Shown here one piece after another: positions 45,350 to 54,019 of a stretch of DNA of 55,025 bases. The notes under the pieces were generated by a model that was not told the DNA's origin, made no database searches, and worked only from the letters and a program-made list of their open reading frames with translations. Source of the DNA: Chloroflexota bacterium (GTDB taxonomy: Bacteria; Chloroflexota; Anaerolineae; DTLA01); NCBI GenBank assembly GCA_014874485.1, contig JADBJK010000037.1, forward strand, positions 1-55,025, given 5' to 3'. The position numbers and the translations under genes were made by a program. Numbering within the stretch: position 1 is the first letter of the stretch; each line of letters opens with the position of its first letter.

Positions 45350-46699
45350 ATGCAAACGGATACAACGCCGAAGTGGAAAGCCAACCTGGCCGCCGCAGCG
45401 GTGGCCCAGTTTCTGTGCATCGTGGGATGGAATGCCTCCATCCCGTTCCTGCCCTTCTACGTCCGCGAACTGGGCGTAACGAACCTGCACGAGGTGGAAC
45501 TCTGGTCGGGGCTGTTGGCCGCGGCCGGGTCGGCGGCTTCGTTCCTGGTGTTCCCGTTCTGGGGCGCGCTGTCGGATCGGATGGGGCACAAGTGGAACAC
45601 CGCCCGCGCGGCGCTGGGCATCGCCGTAACATTCGGGGCGATGGCGCTGGTGGGCAGCGTGCAGCAGTTGTTCGTGGCGCGCGCCTTTCAGGGCGCATTG
45701 GCGGGCATCACCCCTGCATTCTTCGCCCTGGCCTCGGCGTTCGTCCCGTTGGAGAACGTGGGGTTTGCCCTGGGCGTGATTCAGATGGCCAGCAGCGCGG
45801 GGGGAGCGGTGGGGCCTCTGGTCGGCGGGGCCGTGGCCGACCTGGTGGGGTACCGATGGGCCTTTGCGGTCAGCGGCGTGCTGAGCGCGCTGGGCGCGGC
45901 GGTGGTGCTGGTGCTGGTGCGCGACCGGTTTCGTCGGCCGCCGCGCACGACCCACTCCAACGGTGTGGCCGACGGCGCTCGCCTGGTGGCGCACTCGCTG
46001 CCCGTGCTTGGCGCGATTCTGGTCATGGCGGGGGCGAATCTGGCCGATTCGGTGGCCCGCGTCATTCTGCCGCTGTTTGTGGACTTCCTGCGGCGGGAAC
46101 CGGCGGGCGTGAACGCGGCCACGGGTGTGGTGCTGGCGGGCGCGGCGATTGCAGGCGCGGTCTCTGCCCTGCTGATGGGGCGGCTGGCCGACCGGTTCGG
46201 CTATCAGCGCGTCATCCTGGCCTGTGCAGCGGGGGCGGCTCTGTCGTACGCCGTGCAAGCGGTGGCGCCGAGTTTCGGCGTGTTCCTGGCGGCGAGCCTG
46301 GGGATGGGGCTGTTCGTGGGCGGCATCATCCCTGCGGCCAACGCCATCCTGGCCCGCACGGTGCGTCGCGAGCAGCAGGGCGCTGTGTATGGCCTCAGTG
46401 CGTCGGCCAACTCGGCGGGCAACACGCTGGGGCCGCTGCTGGGGGCGGCGCTGGCCAGCGCGTGGGGGCTGCGCGTGCCGTTCGCCACGGCGGCCGTGCT
46501 GGCGGTGGGCATCGGCGTGTTGGCGGCGACGCTGGTGCAGCCGCTGCCATATCGGCGCACGGCGCGGTTGCATCACCTGGGCCTGCATCTGCCCGACGCC
46601 TTCCTGCGCCGCCTGCACCTGCCGCATCGCGCCGCGCAGTCCCGCTTTGACGAAGTTCGTGAAAGGGAGTACAATTCGAACGACGAGGACCCGGGATAA
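45350..46699 (+). CDS. MFS transporter (DHA1-type efflux)
   Basis: A 449-aa permease with about 12 hydrophobic segments in two six-helix halves. The MFS loop motif between helices 2 and 3 is FPFWGALSDRMGHKW, with the corresponding GRLADRFGYQR in the second half, and a motif-C-like GGAVGPLVGG in helix 5 suggests a proton-driven exporter. GAGAGG is only 2 bases before the ATG, so initiation may be weak or leaderless. The C-terminal 50 residues are hydrophilic and His/Arg-rich. The substrate is unknown. PEPCK follows 61 bp downstream. Confidence 0.9.
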   Translation: MQTDTTPKWKANLAAAAVAQFLCIVGWNASIPFLPFYVRELGVTNLHEVELWSGLLAAAGSAASFLVFPFWGALSDRMGHKWNTARAALGIAVTFGAMALVGSVQQLFVARAFQGALAGITPAFFALASAFVPLENVGFALGVIQMASSAGGAVGPLVGGAVADLVGYRWAFAVSGVLSALGAAVVLVLVRDRFRRPPRTTHSNGVADGARLVAHSLPVLGAILVMAGANLADSVARVILPLFVDFLRREPAGVNAATGVVLAGAAIAGAVSALLMGRLADRFGYQRVILACAAGAALSYAVQAVAPSFGVFLAASLGMGLFVGGIIPAANAILARTVRREQQGAVYGLSASANSAGNTLGPLLGAALASAWGLRVPFATAAVLAVGIGVLAATLVQPLPYRRTARLHHLGLHLPDAFLRRLHLPHRAAQSRFDEVREREYNSNDEDPG

Positions 46700-46760
46700 C
46701 CTCCTTGCGCTCTCGCTTCAATATAGAACTGGACATAACAATCAAGGGGGACTTACAATC

Positions 46761-48656
46761 ATGGCAGACAGCAAACCTTTGGATCGCATCAAGTCGCGGT
46801 TGAGTCCTGAAGCGTATCAGCGGCTCGCCGCCATCCAGAACCCGGAACTCCACGCCTTCGTCGCGAAGTACGTGGAAATCTGCAACCCGGCGCGGATTTT
46901 CGTCTGCACCGACTCGGAAGAGGACAAGGCGTTCATCCGCGAGGAGGCCATCCGCAGCGGCGAGGAACGGCCGCTGAAGATGCCCGGCCACACGCTCCAC
47001 TACGAGCACTACGACGACCAGGGCCGCGACAAGGAGCACACCAAGTTCCTGTTGCCGCCCGGCGTGGATCTCGGCCCCGACATTGGCGCGATGGACAAGG
47101 AGGAGGGCCTGGCCGAGATTCACGGCATCCTCAAGGACATCATGAAGGACCACACCATGTACATCCTGTTCTTCACGCTGGGGCCGACGAACTCCGAGTT
47201 CTCCATCCCCGCCGTGCAGATCACCGACTCGCCCTACGTGGCCCACAGCGAGCACCTGCTGTACCGTTCGGGCTACGAGGACTGGCGACGGCTGGGGGAG
47301 AAGGCTCGCTTCTTCCGGTTCGTGCACTCCGAGGGCGAACTGGACGAGCGGAAGAACTCCAAGAACCTGCACCTGCGGCGCATGTACATTGATAACGAGA
47401 ACTCCACCGTGTACTCCACCAACACGCAGTACGGCGGCAACACCATCGGCCTGAAGAAACTGGCCATGCGCCTCGCCATCTTCCGCGCCGAGAAGGAGGG
47501 CTGGCTCACCGAGCACATGCTGCTCATGGGCGTGCACGGCCCCGCCGGCCGCGTAACGTACTTCACCGGCGCGTTCCCGTCCATGTGCGGCAAGACGTCC
47601 ACGGCCATGATTCCGGGCGAGACCATCCTGGGCGACGACATCGCCTACCTGTTCAAGAAGAACGGCCGCGTGCGCGCCGTGAACGTGGAAAAGGGCATGT
47701 TCGGCATCATTGAGGGCATCAACTCGGTGGACGACGTCATCGTGTGGAAGGCGCTGCACAGCCCGGGCGAGATCATCTTCTCCAACGTCCTGCTGTGCGA
47801 GGACGGGACGGTGTACTGGAACGGCAAGGATGGGCCCGTTCCGGAGCGCGGCTACAATCACTCGGGCGAGTGGTGGAAGGGCAAGAAGGACGCCAAGGGC
47901 AAGGAGATTCCGCCATCGCACAAGAACGCCCGCTTCACGCTGGACCTCAGCCTGCTGGAAAACGTCAGCCCGCGCCTGCACGACCCCGAAGGGGTGGAGC
48001 CGGCCGGGTTCATCTACGGCGGGCGCGACTCGGACACGTGGATGCCCGTGCGCCAGGCATTTGACTGGGACCACGGCATCATCACGATGGGCGCGTTCCT
48101 GGAATCCGAGACCACCGCGGCCACCTTGGGCAAGGAAGGCGTGCGCGAGTTCAACCCCATGTCCAACCTGGACTTCCTGTCGGTGCCCATCGGCCGGTAC
48201 GTGGGCATGAACCTGGACTTCGGGAAGGGGCTGACCCACCCGCCGGCGATTTTCGGCGTGAACTATTTCCTGCGCGACCTGGAGACCGGCAAGTGGCTCA
48301 ACGACAAGACCGACAAGGCCATCTGGCTGAAGTGGATGGAGTTGCGGGCGCATGGCGACGTGGGGGCTATCCAGACGCCGGTCGGGTACATCCCGAAGTA
48401 CGAGGACCTGCGGCGGCTGTTCAAGGAAGTGCACGGCAAGGAGTACACGAAAGAGGACTACGTGAAGCAGTTCTCGCTGCGCGTGCCCCAGTTCCTGGCG
48501 AAGACGCGCCGCGTCATGGAGATTTACCGAACCACTGTGGCCAACACGCCGCCGGTGCTGTTCCAGGTGGCCGAGGCCGAGATCGCGCGGCTGGAGAAGG
48601 CCCGCGCGGAGCACGGCGACATCATCCCGCCCGACAAGTTCCCGGTGGTGGCGTAA
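46761..48656 (+). CDS. pckG: Phosphoenolpyruvate carboxykinase (GTP)
   Basis: A 631-aa GTP-type PEPCK that interconverts oxaloacetate and phosphoenolpyruvate. The reactive Cys276 lies in the P-loop FPSMCGKTS, the hallmark of the GTP-dependent class. YGGNTIGLKKLAMRLA, the kinase-2-like ETILGDDIAYLF and GGRDSDTWMPVRQAFDWDHG are also present. AAGGGGG precedes ATG 46761. Compared with well-known bacterial GTP enzymes (about 600-620 aa) it is slightly longer. Together with enolase it supports gluconeogenesis or PEP carboxylation in fermentation. The terminator-like palindrome follows 20 bp after the stop. Confidence 0.96.
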   Translation: MADSKPLDRIKSRLSPEAYQRLAAIQNPELHAFVAKYVEICNPARIFVCTDSEEDKAFIREEAIRSGEERPLKMPGHTLHYEHYDDQGRDKEHTKFLLPPGVDLGPDIGAMDKEEGLAEIHGILKDIMKDHTMYILFFTLGPTNSEFSIPAVQITDSPYVAHSEHLLYRSGYEDWRRLGEKARFFRFVHSEGELDERKNSKNLHLRRMYIDNENSTVYSTNTQYGGNTIGLKKLAMRLAIFRAEKEGWLTEHMLLMGVHGPAGRVTYFTGAFPSMCGKTSTAMIPGETILGDDIAYLFKKNGRVRAVNVEKGMFGIIEGINSVDDVIVWKALHSPGEIIFSNVLLCEDGTVYWNGKDGPVPERGYNHSGEWWKGKKDAKGKEIPPSHKNARFTLDLSLLENVSPRLHDPEGVEPAGFIYGGRDSDTWMPVRQAFDWDHGIITMGAFLESETTAATLGKEGVREFNPMSNLDFLSVPIGRYVGMNLDFGKGLTHPPAIFGVNYFLRDLETGKWLNDKTDKAIWLKWMELRAHGDVGAIQTPVGYIPKYEDLRRLFKEVHGKEYTKEDYVKQFSLRVPQFLAKTRRVMEIYRTTVANTPPVLFQVAEAEIARLEKARAEHGDIIPPDKFPVVA

Positions 48657-48675
48657 CCTCGGCGGTGGGCTGACC

Positions 48676-48714
48676 ACGTGCGACGCGCCTCGTGGGGTGC
48701 GTCGCACGTTTTCC
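48676..48714 (+). terminator. Terminator-like palindrome after pckG (GTGCGACGC family, copy 3)
   Basis: Arms 48676-48689 and 48696-48709 with one mismatch, followed by TTTTCC. It shares the core with the palindromes at 8269 and 39712. Confidence 0.65.
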
Positions 48715-49005
48715 TGTGGTAGCGCACCATAGGGATATAGTTTGTCATTGCGAGGGCGCGCAGCGGCCGAAGCAATCCCTGGAGCGTGAGATTGCTTCGC
48801 TTCGCTCGCAATGACACACAGAGCGTGCGTCGCACGTTTTGCTGTGGTAGCGCACCATAGGGATATAGTTTGTCATTGCGAGGGCGCGCAGCGGCCGTAG
48901 GGACAATTCATGAATTGTCCCTACTGAAGCGCCGAAGAATCTCGTCAGCCGAGATGCTTCGCTTCGCTCGCAATGACAACGGGTAGTTTTCCCTGTGGTA
49001 GCGCA
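48697..49005. repeat. Composite repeat: duplicated 128-bp segment with nested elements
   Basis: The segment from GTGCGTCGCAC through CGCAGCGGCCG occurs at about 48697-48768 and again 128 bp later. Each copy carries a TGTCATTG...CAATGACA element (48743-48816 and 48871-48978), the same family as 1849-2452. The second copy is interrupted by a perfect 28-bp palindrome (48897-48924). A third CCTGTGGTAGCGCAC sits at 48990-49004. Confidence 0.8.
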
Positions 49006-49791
49006 CTAGCGGCGCGGGGCCGTTGCTGCGTAGCCCAGCCGCGCCGAAATGGTTTCCCCGGCCTCCACGAGCGCAGCGCCGATTTCGGACATTCGCTCCG
49101 GGGTCATGCGCTCCACGGGGCCGGGCATGCCCAGGGCGGCGACCACGTGGCCCGCCCGGTCCCGTATGGGAGCGGCAACCGCGCGAACCCCCGGATTCAG
49201 TTCCTCGTCGTCCACGGCGTAGCCCCGAACGCGCACCTCCTCCAGTTCCTCCAGCAGCCGCTCGGGGGATGTGATGGTTTTGGCGGTGTAGGGCCGCAGG
49301 GGGCGGCTGAGAATCTGCGCCAGGCGCTCGGGCGGAAGGTGCGCCAGGAAGACCTTGCCACTGGCGGTGCAGTGGGCAGGCGAGCGGATGCCGGGGCTGC
49401 CCGCGAGCCGAAGCGCGTGCCGACTGGGGACGATTTCCAGGTACAGGACCTCGTCGGCGCTGAAGATGCCCAGGTCGCACGTCTCCTCAAACCGTTCCTC
49501 CAGGGCGACCATGACGGGGCGGGCCAGCCTCCGCACCTCCAGGCGGTCCACGACCCGGATTCCAAGCGTGATGAGGTGCGGGCCCAGGCGGTATCGTCCG
49601 CCATCGGCGGTGCGTTCCACGAAGCCGCCGCTGGCCAGCGTGGAGAGCAGGCGGAGCGTGGTGGGCCGGGGGAGGCCGACCGCCGAGGCGATTTCGGCGA
49701 TGGTTCTCTCCGGCGTTTCGTCGTCAAAACACGACAGAATGTCTATGGACCGCTCAATGGCCCGCACGTTGTAGATGCTGCGATCCTTCAT
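49006..49791 (-). CDS. IclR family transcriptional regulator
   Basis: A 261-aa regulator with an N-terminal winged helix-turn-helix (TIAEIASAVGLPRPTTLRLL) and a C-terminal IclR effector domain (SPAHCTASGKVFLAHLP, YAVDDEELNPGVRAVAAPI). IclR proteins sense small carbon compounds. ATG 49791 is chosen because the family N-terminus matches there and the frame above it lacks a site. It is divergent from the sugar-binding operon, so it likely represses that operon and itself; operator-like repeats lie between them. Confidence 0.92.
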   Translation of the reverse strand: MKDRSIYNVRAIERSIDILSCFDDETPERTIAEIASAVGLPRPTTLRLLSTLASGGFVERTADGGRYRLGPHLITLGIRVVDRLEVRRLARPVMVALEERFEETCDLGIFSADEVLYLEIVPSRHALRLAGSPGIRSPAHCTASGKVFLAHLPPERLAQILSRPLRPYTAKTITSPERLLEELEEVRVRGYAVDDEELNPGVRAVAAPIRDRAGHVVAALGMPGPVERMTPERMSEIGAALVEAGETISARLGYAATAPRR

Positions 49792-49826
49792 CGCGTCGCC
49801 TGTCCGAATGGGATTGGTGCCGCAAC

Positions 49827-49870
49827 CGTGTGCTCGGGCGCATTGTAGCACACGTTTGCGCGGCGGCCAA
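49827..49870 (-). promoter_or_regulatory. IclR promoter with operator-like inverted repeat
   Basis: Minus strand TTGGCC (49870-49865), 17 bp, TACAAT (49847-49842). The arms CGTGTGCT (49827-49834) and AGCACACG (49847-49854) flank the -10. A direct repeat GCACACGTTTGCG (49848-49860) and GCACACGTTGGCG (49886-49898) is offset by 38 bp and may be a second site. Confidence 0.45.
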
Positions 49871-49915
49871 CATTGGGCGGTCTCGGCACACGTTGGCGAA
49901 AGTCACCGAAACATC

Positions 49916-49944
49916 TTGACAAACAGGGTAAGGTGTGGTAGAAT
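49916..49944 (+). promoter_or_regulatory. Promoter for the sugar-binding operon
   Basis: Perfect TTGACA (49916-49921), 17-bp spacer, TAGAAT (49939-49944). The leader to the ATG is about 211 nt. Confidence 0.75.
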
Positions 49945-49950
49945 ATTGTA

Positions 49951-50161
49951 TCGTGGATAGCGATTTCATAATACGAGACAATGTCCGCCAGTCTCCCCAT
50001 TGCAGACTTTGGACTCACCGCGGCTGCGGCACGACCCTGTCCAATGGGGGAGTAGCCGGTGCCCTATGAAAGGGGGTGATAGAAAGCAAACACCGTGATC
50101 GCCACACTCTTCGTTTGACAGCATCCGGAACCCAAACTTTCGCAACTCAAGGAGGAAAATC
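49951..50161 (+). promoter_or_regulatory. Leader RNA of the sugar-binding operon
   Basis: A stem formed by CTCCCCATTG (49993-50002) and CAATGGGGGAG (50042-50052, one extra G) encloses a 39-base loop rich in GC. No T-run follows. AAGGAGG lies just before the ATG. The class is not recognised. Confidence 0.35.
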
Positions 50162-51040
50162 ATGAACAAGAGGCTGTTCACCGTTCTCACCCTCGTGCTT
50201 GTATTGGCGACCGTGCTGTCGGCCTGCGGGGCCAAGGCGACGCCGACGCCCACCGCGAAGCCGGCCGCGCCGACCGCTGCGCCGACGACGGCACCCACCA
50301 CACCACCTGCCAAACAACTGCGCATCGGCTACTGCATTCCCGATGCCGCGAACTCCTTCCTGTCGGCCCTGACGACCCGCGTGAAGGAACTCTTCGCGGC
50401 CGATGGAATTGAGGTCCTGGTGGCCAGCGCGGATGGCGACGCGGCCAAGCAGTACAACCAGATTGAGAACTTCATCTCCATGGGCGTAGATGCGCTCATC
50501 GTCATGTCGGTGGACCCCGTGGGCGTGATCAGCGCCGTGGAGCAGGCGAAGAAGGCGGGCATCAAGGTCCTGGGCGTCCCCGTGGACGAGCAGGGACCCT
50601 ACGACGCCTACATGCACACCGACCAGTACGAGATCGGCACGCTGGCGGCCGGCATGGCGTGCGACTTCATCAACAAGACCTACCCCAACGCGCCCGACAA
50701 GAGCATAGAGGTCGCCATCATGAGCACCGAGGGCGCGCCGGAGATGAAGAAGCGCACCAACGGCTTCCGCACCATTGAGAGTTGCCCCAAGGCCAAACTG
50801 GTAACGTTCGTGGACGTGCCCAACGCCACGATCACGGCAGGTGTTACAACTGCCGAGAACATTTTGACCGCTTACCCCAACGTGAAGGTGTTCCTCGTCA
50901 TCGGCGACTCGGGCGCGATGGGCGTCTCGCAGGCCATTCGCGCGTTTGCGCCGAACGACCTGGACAAGACTTGCGGGACTGCCCGACTTCTATCAGAATG
51001 TCGTGAAGGGCACGGTGCTCCTGGTGGCCGTGGGTTTTGA
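50162..51040 (+). pseudogene. Truncated sugar ABC substrate-binding protein fused out of frame to permease tail
   Basis: The reading frame starts as a periplasmic-type sugar-binding lipoprotein: lipobox LSAC (Cys21 region), Pro/Thr linker, then RIGYCIPDAANSFLSALTTR and DALIVMSVDPVGVISAVEQA. After FAPNDLDKT (about 50970) the family sequence stops and the frame reads 22 unrelated residues. About the last third of the ligand-binding lobe is missing, and in another frame the DNA continues as the C-terminus of an RbsC-type permease. Thus an internal deletion joined the start of the first gene to the end of the last gene of the transporter operon. A mis-assembly is the alternative. Confidence 0.75.
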
Positions 51041-51101
51041 CATGTACCAGAAGCGGAGACGGGCCAAGGAGACCATCGCAAGGGTATCCACGCACGGGTA
51101 A
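50976..51101 (+). pseudogene. C-terminal remnant of an RbsC-like ABC permease
   Basis: Forty-one codons reading GLPDFYQNVVKGTVLLVAVG then FDMYQKRRR and a stop at 51099-51101. This matches the final helix and basic tail of ribose-type permeases, where a short loop with aromatic and Gln residues precedes VVKG and a hydrophobic segment. No start codon or ribosome binding site precedes it, so it is a fragment left by the deletion described above. Confidence 0.7.
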
Positions 51102-51139
51102 GCCTGCTCCAAGCGACTCACTACAAAGAGGTGGCAAAC

Positions 51140-52066
51140 ATGAGAGAGCACGGTATTCCCAAGGGGCCCATGCCCCATCCTGCGGTGCAGAACCCCCATC
51201 CGCCTGCAAAGACGGATCACATCAAGCGCAAGTACCTGGACGTTCCCTATGCGTCCCTGTCGCCCGCGCAAAAACTGGACATCTACCTGCCGGACGAGGG
51301 CAATGGGCCGTTCCCGGTGATCATGTCCATTCACGGCGGGGCGTTCCTGGGCTGCGACAAGGCGGACGCGCAGGTGGAGCCGATGCTGCGGGGCCTGAAG
51401 CGGGGGTATGCGGTGGTCGCGGTGAACTACCGGTTGAGTTGGGAGGCGAAGTTCCCCGCCCTCGTCCACGACGTGAAGGCCGCCGTGCGCTGGATTCGCG
51501 CCAACGCCGCCCGCTACGGGTTTGACCCCAACCGCATCGCGGCGTGGGGCGGGTCGGCCGGCGCGTATCTGGCGGCCATGCTGGGCACGAGCGCCGGCGT
51601 CCCCGAACTGGAGGACATGAGCCTGGGCAACCCGGACCAGCCAAGCCATGTGCAGGCGGTTGCGGCCTGGTTCCCGCCCACCGATTTCTTGGCGATGGAC
51701 GAGCAGTTGGCGGAATCGGGGCTTGGGCCGACGCCCGGCATGGAGCACAGCGGGCCCGAATCGCCCGAGTCGCTGCTGCTGGGCGAGCAGATCACGAAGA
51801 TTCCCGAGCGGGTGAGGGCGGCAAACCCGGCCACGTACATCACACCTGCCGCGCCGCCGTTTTTCCTGCAGCACGGCACCGCGGACACGGTGGTTCCCGT
51901 GCAGTCGTCCATCACACTGGCCGCCGCGTTGGAGAAGGCTATCGGCAAGGACAACGTCCGGCTGGAGTTGTTGGAGGGCGCCGGCCATGCCGACCCGCGG
52001 TTTGAAGCGCCCGAGAACGTGGAGAAGGTCTTCGCCTGGCTGGATGAGCGGCTGAAGGGGGCTTGA
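51140..52066 (+). CDS. Alpha/beta hydrolase (BD-FAE/esterase type)
   Basis: A 308-aa soluble hydrolase of the esterase/lipase (Aes-like) group. It has the oxyanion motif SIHGGAFLG, the nucleophile Ser139 in GGSAGAYLA, the Asp in HGTADTVVPV and the His in EGAGHADP, giving a complete triad. It begins about 39 bp after the permease remnant, with AAGAGG 7 bases upstream of ATG 51140; a GTG at 51131 is less likely. As the last part of the former sugar-transport operon it may deacetylate imported sugars; that is inferred. Confidence 0.87.
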   Translation: MREHGIPKGPMPHPAVQNPHPPAKTDHIKRKYLDVPYASLSPAQKLDIYLPDEGNGPFPVIMSIHGGAFLGCDKADAQVEPMLRGLKRGYAVVAVNYRLSWEAKFPALVHDVKAAVRWIRANAARYGFDPNRIAAWGGSAGAYLAAMLGTSAGVPELEDMSLGNPDQPSHVQAVAAWFPPTDFLAMDEQLAESGLGPTPGMEHSGPESPESLLLGEQITKIPERVRAANPATYITPAAPPFFLQHGTADTVVPVQSSITLAAALEKAIGKDNVRLELLEGAGHADPRFEAPENVEKVFAWLDERLKGA

Positions 52067-52186
52067 CCCTCGGCCCTGCAGCGAGTCGCGCGAGCGGGCG
52101 GCCGGCCCCGTCCGCGATGGGACTGCTCCCGCCTTGCCGGCATGGGACAACCGCGGTATGATGGGGTAACCATTGCCGAAGGGAGC

Positions 52187-52945
52187 ATGCCTGTGCAAAT
52201 CCTCCACGACTTGTTGGTCGAAGTCCAAGAAGGGCGCATCCTGGACGTGCGCGTGGGGCTCTTCTGGACGGCGGTGGTCGCCGAGGTGGGCGGCGCTGTG
52301 CGCTGCGGCCTCGCGTCCACGCTCTACGGCGGGCACACCGACGCCGAGCCACCCATACCGCAGGCCGGCCATCTGCTTGAACTGCCTGCGCGGGAACTGG
52401 CGTCTATGGCCCTCGTTGGCCGCCCGCCCCAGACGAGCATCGGGTTGGCGGCCATCAACGCGCTGTTGCCGCCGTATTCGGAGGGAGCGGTTGAACTGAA
52501 TGCCGAAGCGCTCCTTTCAGACCTGGGCCGCAACCGCAAAGTGGCCCTGGTGGGCCACTTCCCGTTCGTAGACCGCCTGCGCGAGCGCGTGGGGGAACTG
52601 TGGGTGCTGGAACTGGCCCCTCGCGAGGGGGATCTGCCGGCGTCTGCCGCCGCGCGGGTGGTCCCCCAGGCCGATGTGCTGGCCCTTACGGGGACGACGC
52701 TTCTGAACGGAACGTTTGAGGGCCTGATGCGGCTCCGACGGCCCGAAGCGCAGGTTCTAGTCCTGGGGCCTACGACGCCCATTTCGCCGATCCTGTTCCA
52801 GCATGGCGTCCACTATATCTCCGGGTCGGTGGTGGAGGATGTGGATGCCGTGGTGAAGGGCGTGTCACAGGCCGCGGGTTTCCGTCAGATTCATCGGCTG
52901 GGCGTGAGCCTGGTTACCCTGGCGAGGCCGGGCGCAGGACTGTGA
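52187..52945 (+). CDS. DUF364/DUF4213 protein (putative metal-chelation domain)
   Basis: A 252-aa protein. Residues 1-100 fit the DUF4213 N-terminal domain (ILDVRVGLFWTAV, RCGLASTL) and residues about 115-240 the DUF364 domain (KVALVGHFPFVDRLRE, PQADVLALTGTTLLNGTFEG, VLVLGPTTPISPILFQHGV). The family is described as a putative heavy-metal chelation domain, a label based on structure rather than biochemistry. ATG 52187 follows GAAGGGA. It is 120 bp after the hydrolase and may have its own promoter. Confidence 0.85.
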   Translation: MPVQILHDLLVEVQEGRILDVRVGLFWTAVVAEVGGAVRCGLASTLYGGHTDAEPPIPQAGHLLELPARELASMALVGRPPQTSIGLAAINALLPPYSEGAVELNAEALLSDLGRNRKVALVGHFPFVDRLRERVGELWVLELAPREGDLPASAAARVVPQADVLALTGTTLLNGTFEGLMRLRRPEAQVLVLGPTTPISPILFQHGVHYISGSVVEDVDAVVKGVSQAAGFRQIHRLGVSLVTLARPGAGL

Positions 52946-52982
52946 TCTGCGCCCTTGCAGCCGGCCTGGGCGTCGGTGGCGG

Positions 52983-53771
52983 TTACCGCGCCTGCGTGGC
53001 CATGTCCACCCCGGCGGCGCGCACCCATCCGCCCGAGTGGTCCGGCCCGCGCACCTGGAGCCACGCGCCTTCGGCGCTGCGGTCGTACACGGCCAGCGCG
53101 TCGCCGCACAGGAACGCGCCCCGGACCGGCTCGGCATCGCCCGGCCCGGCATGCACCGCCAGCGCGTTCACCACGACCATGGCGTAGGGGAAGGCGTCCG
53201 CGCCGTCGGCCCAGAACCCGCGCCGCGCGGCCCACGCTTCCCGCGCTGCGGCTTCCAGGCGCAGGTGGTGGCGCGTGTCGGGACCGTACTGCACCGGCAG
53301 CGCCACGCCCATCCGCACCAACTCCTCGTTGACCATGCGCCCGTCGGCCAGCCACACGTAGCGCAGCAGGCGTTCGCCGTCGTCCTCGCGGCAGTCGCGC
53401 TCCAGGTACACCGTCTGGCCGGCGACCAGGCGGGCGTTGGCATCTTTCGCGGCCTCATACCCTGGCTGATTGCGTTCGGGCGTGTCCATGCCGATGTAGC
53501 GCACCTTACGGATTTCGCTGCCGATGCGGACTTGAATGGTGTCGCCGTCGGTGATGCCGACCACCGTGGCCTGGGTCCACCGGTCGCGGGGCGCGGGCGT
53601 GCAGGCGGAACCTGGTCCCGCGGGCGGGGTGGGGAGGACGCACGGGAGCGCGCGGGCGGCCGTGGGCGAAGGGGGCGCGGGCGTGGGGATGGGCGTGGGC
53701 TCGCACGCGGCCAGGGCCGCGGCGATGAGCAGGAACGTGATGACGAGCAGCAGGCGACGGGCGGGCTTCAC
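52983..53771 (-). CDS. Secreted thermonuclease-like lipoprotein with SH3-type C-terminus
   Basis: A 262-aa protein starting at GTG 53771, chosen because GAGGAG lies 6 bases upstream while the ATG at 53828 has none. A lipobox LAAC (about residue 22) predicts lipid anchoring, followed by a Pro-rich linker. Residues about 68-195 are a staphylococcal-nuclease domain with VVGITDGDTIQVRIG, VRYIGMDTPER carrying the catalytic Asp and Arg, GQTVYLERD, and RYVWLADGRMVNEELVR. The final ~60 residues resemble a bacterial SH3 domain, perhaps wall-binding. It probably degrades extracellular nucleic acid for nutrient or phosphate use. Confidence 0.88.
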   Translation of the reverse strand: MKPARRLLLVITFLLIAAALAACEPTPIPTPAPPSPTAARALPCVLPTPPAGPGSACTPAPRDRWTQATVVGITDGDTIQVRIGSEIRKVRYIGMDTPERNQPGYEAAKDANARLVAGQTVYLERDCREDDGERLLRYVWLADGRMVNEELVRMGVALPVQYGPDTRHHLRLEAAAREAWAARRGFWADGADAFPYAMVVVNALAVHAGPGDAEPVRGAFLCGDALAVYDRSAEGAWLQVRGPDHSGGWVRAAGVDMATQAR

Positions 53772-53837
53772 GGATTTCTCCTCGGCGAAAGTTTGGGGCC
53801 ATTGTACTCCGCGGGGGCGGGGCGTCAACTGCGTTCA

Positions 53838-53991
53838 CCCCTCACCCTAGCCCTTTCCCCGCGGGCGGGGCGAGGGGACGGCCCTCACCCTGGCCCTCTC
53901 CCCGCGAGCGGGGCGAGGGGACGCGGACCTCACCCCCGGCCTTCGGCCTCCCCCTCTCCGCCCGGCGGAGAGGGGGAATGAGGGGGTGAGG
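53838..53991. repeat. REP-like palindrome cluster
   Basis: Two direct copies of a CTCACCCT...GGGGCGAGGGGACG module (about 53838-53884 and 53884-53923) are followed by a long palindrome (53928-53991) with CCTCACCCCC and GGGGGTGAGG ends and a CTCTCCGCC-CGGCGGAGAG core. Same family as 10189-10272. Confidence 0.75.
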
Positions 53992-54019
53992 TGCCCTTCG
54001 CGATCCAACCGCCCGCCCC

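Noticed and set aside
46700-46760. A promoter for pckG
   Set aside because: A TTGCGC and a TATAGA-like hexamer exist but the spacing is only about 12 bp, too short to call.
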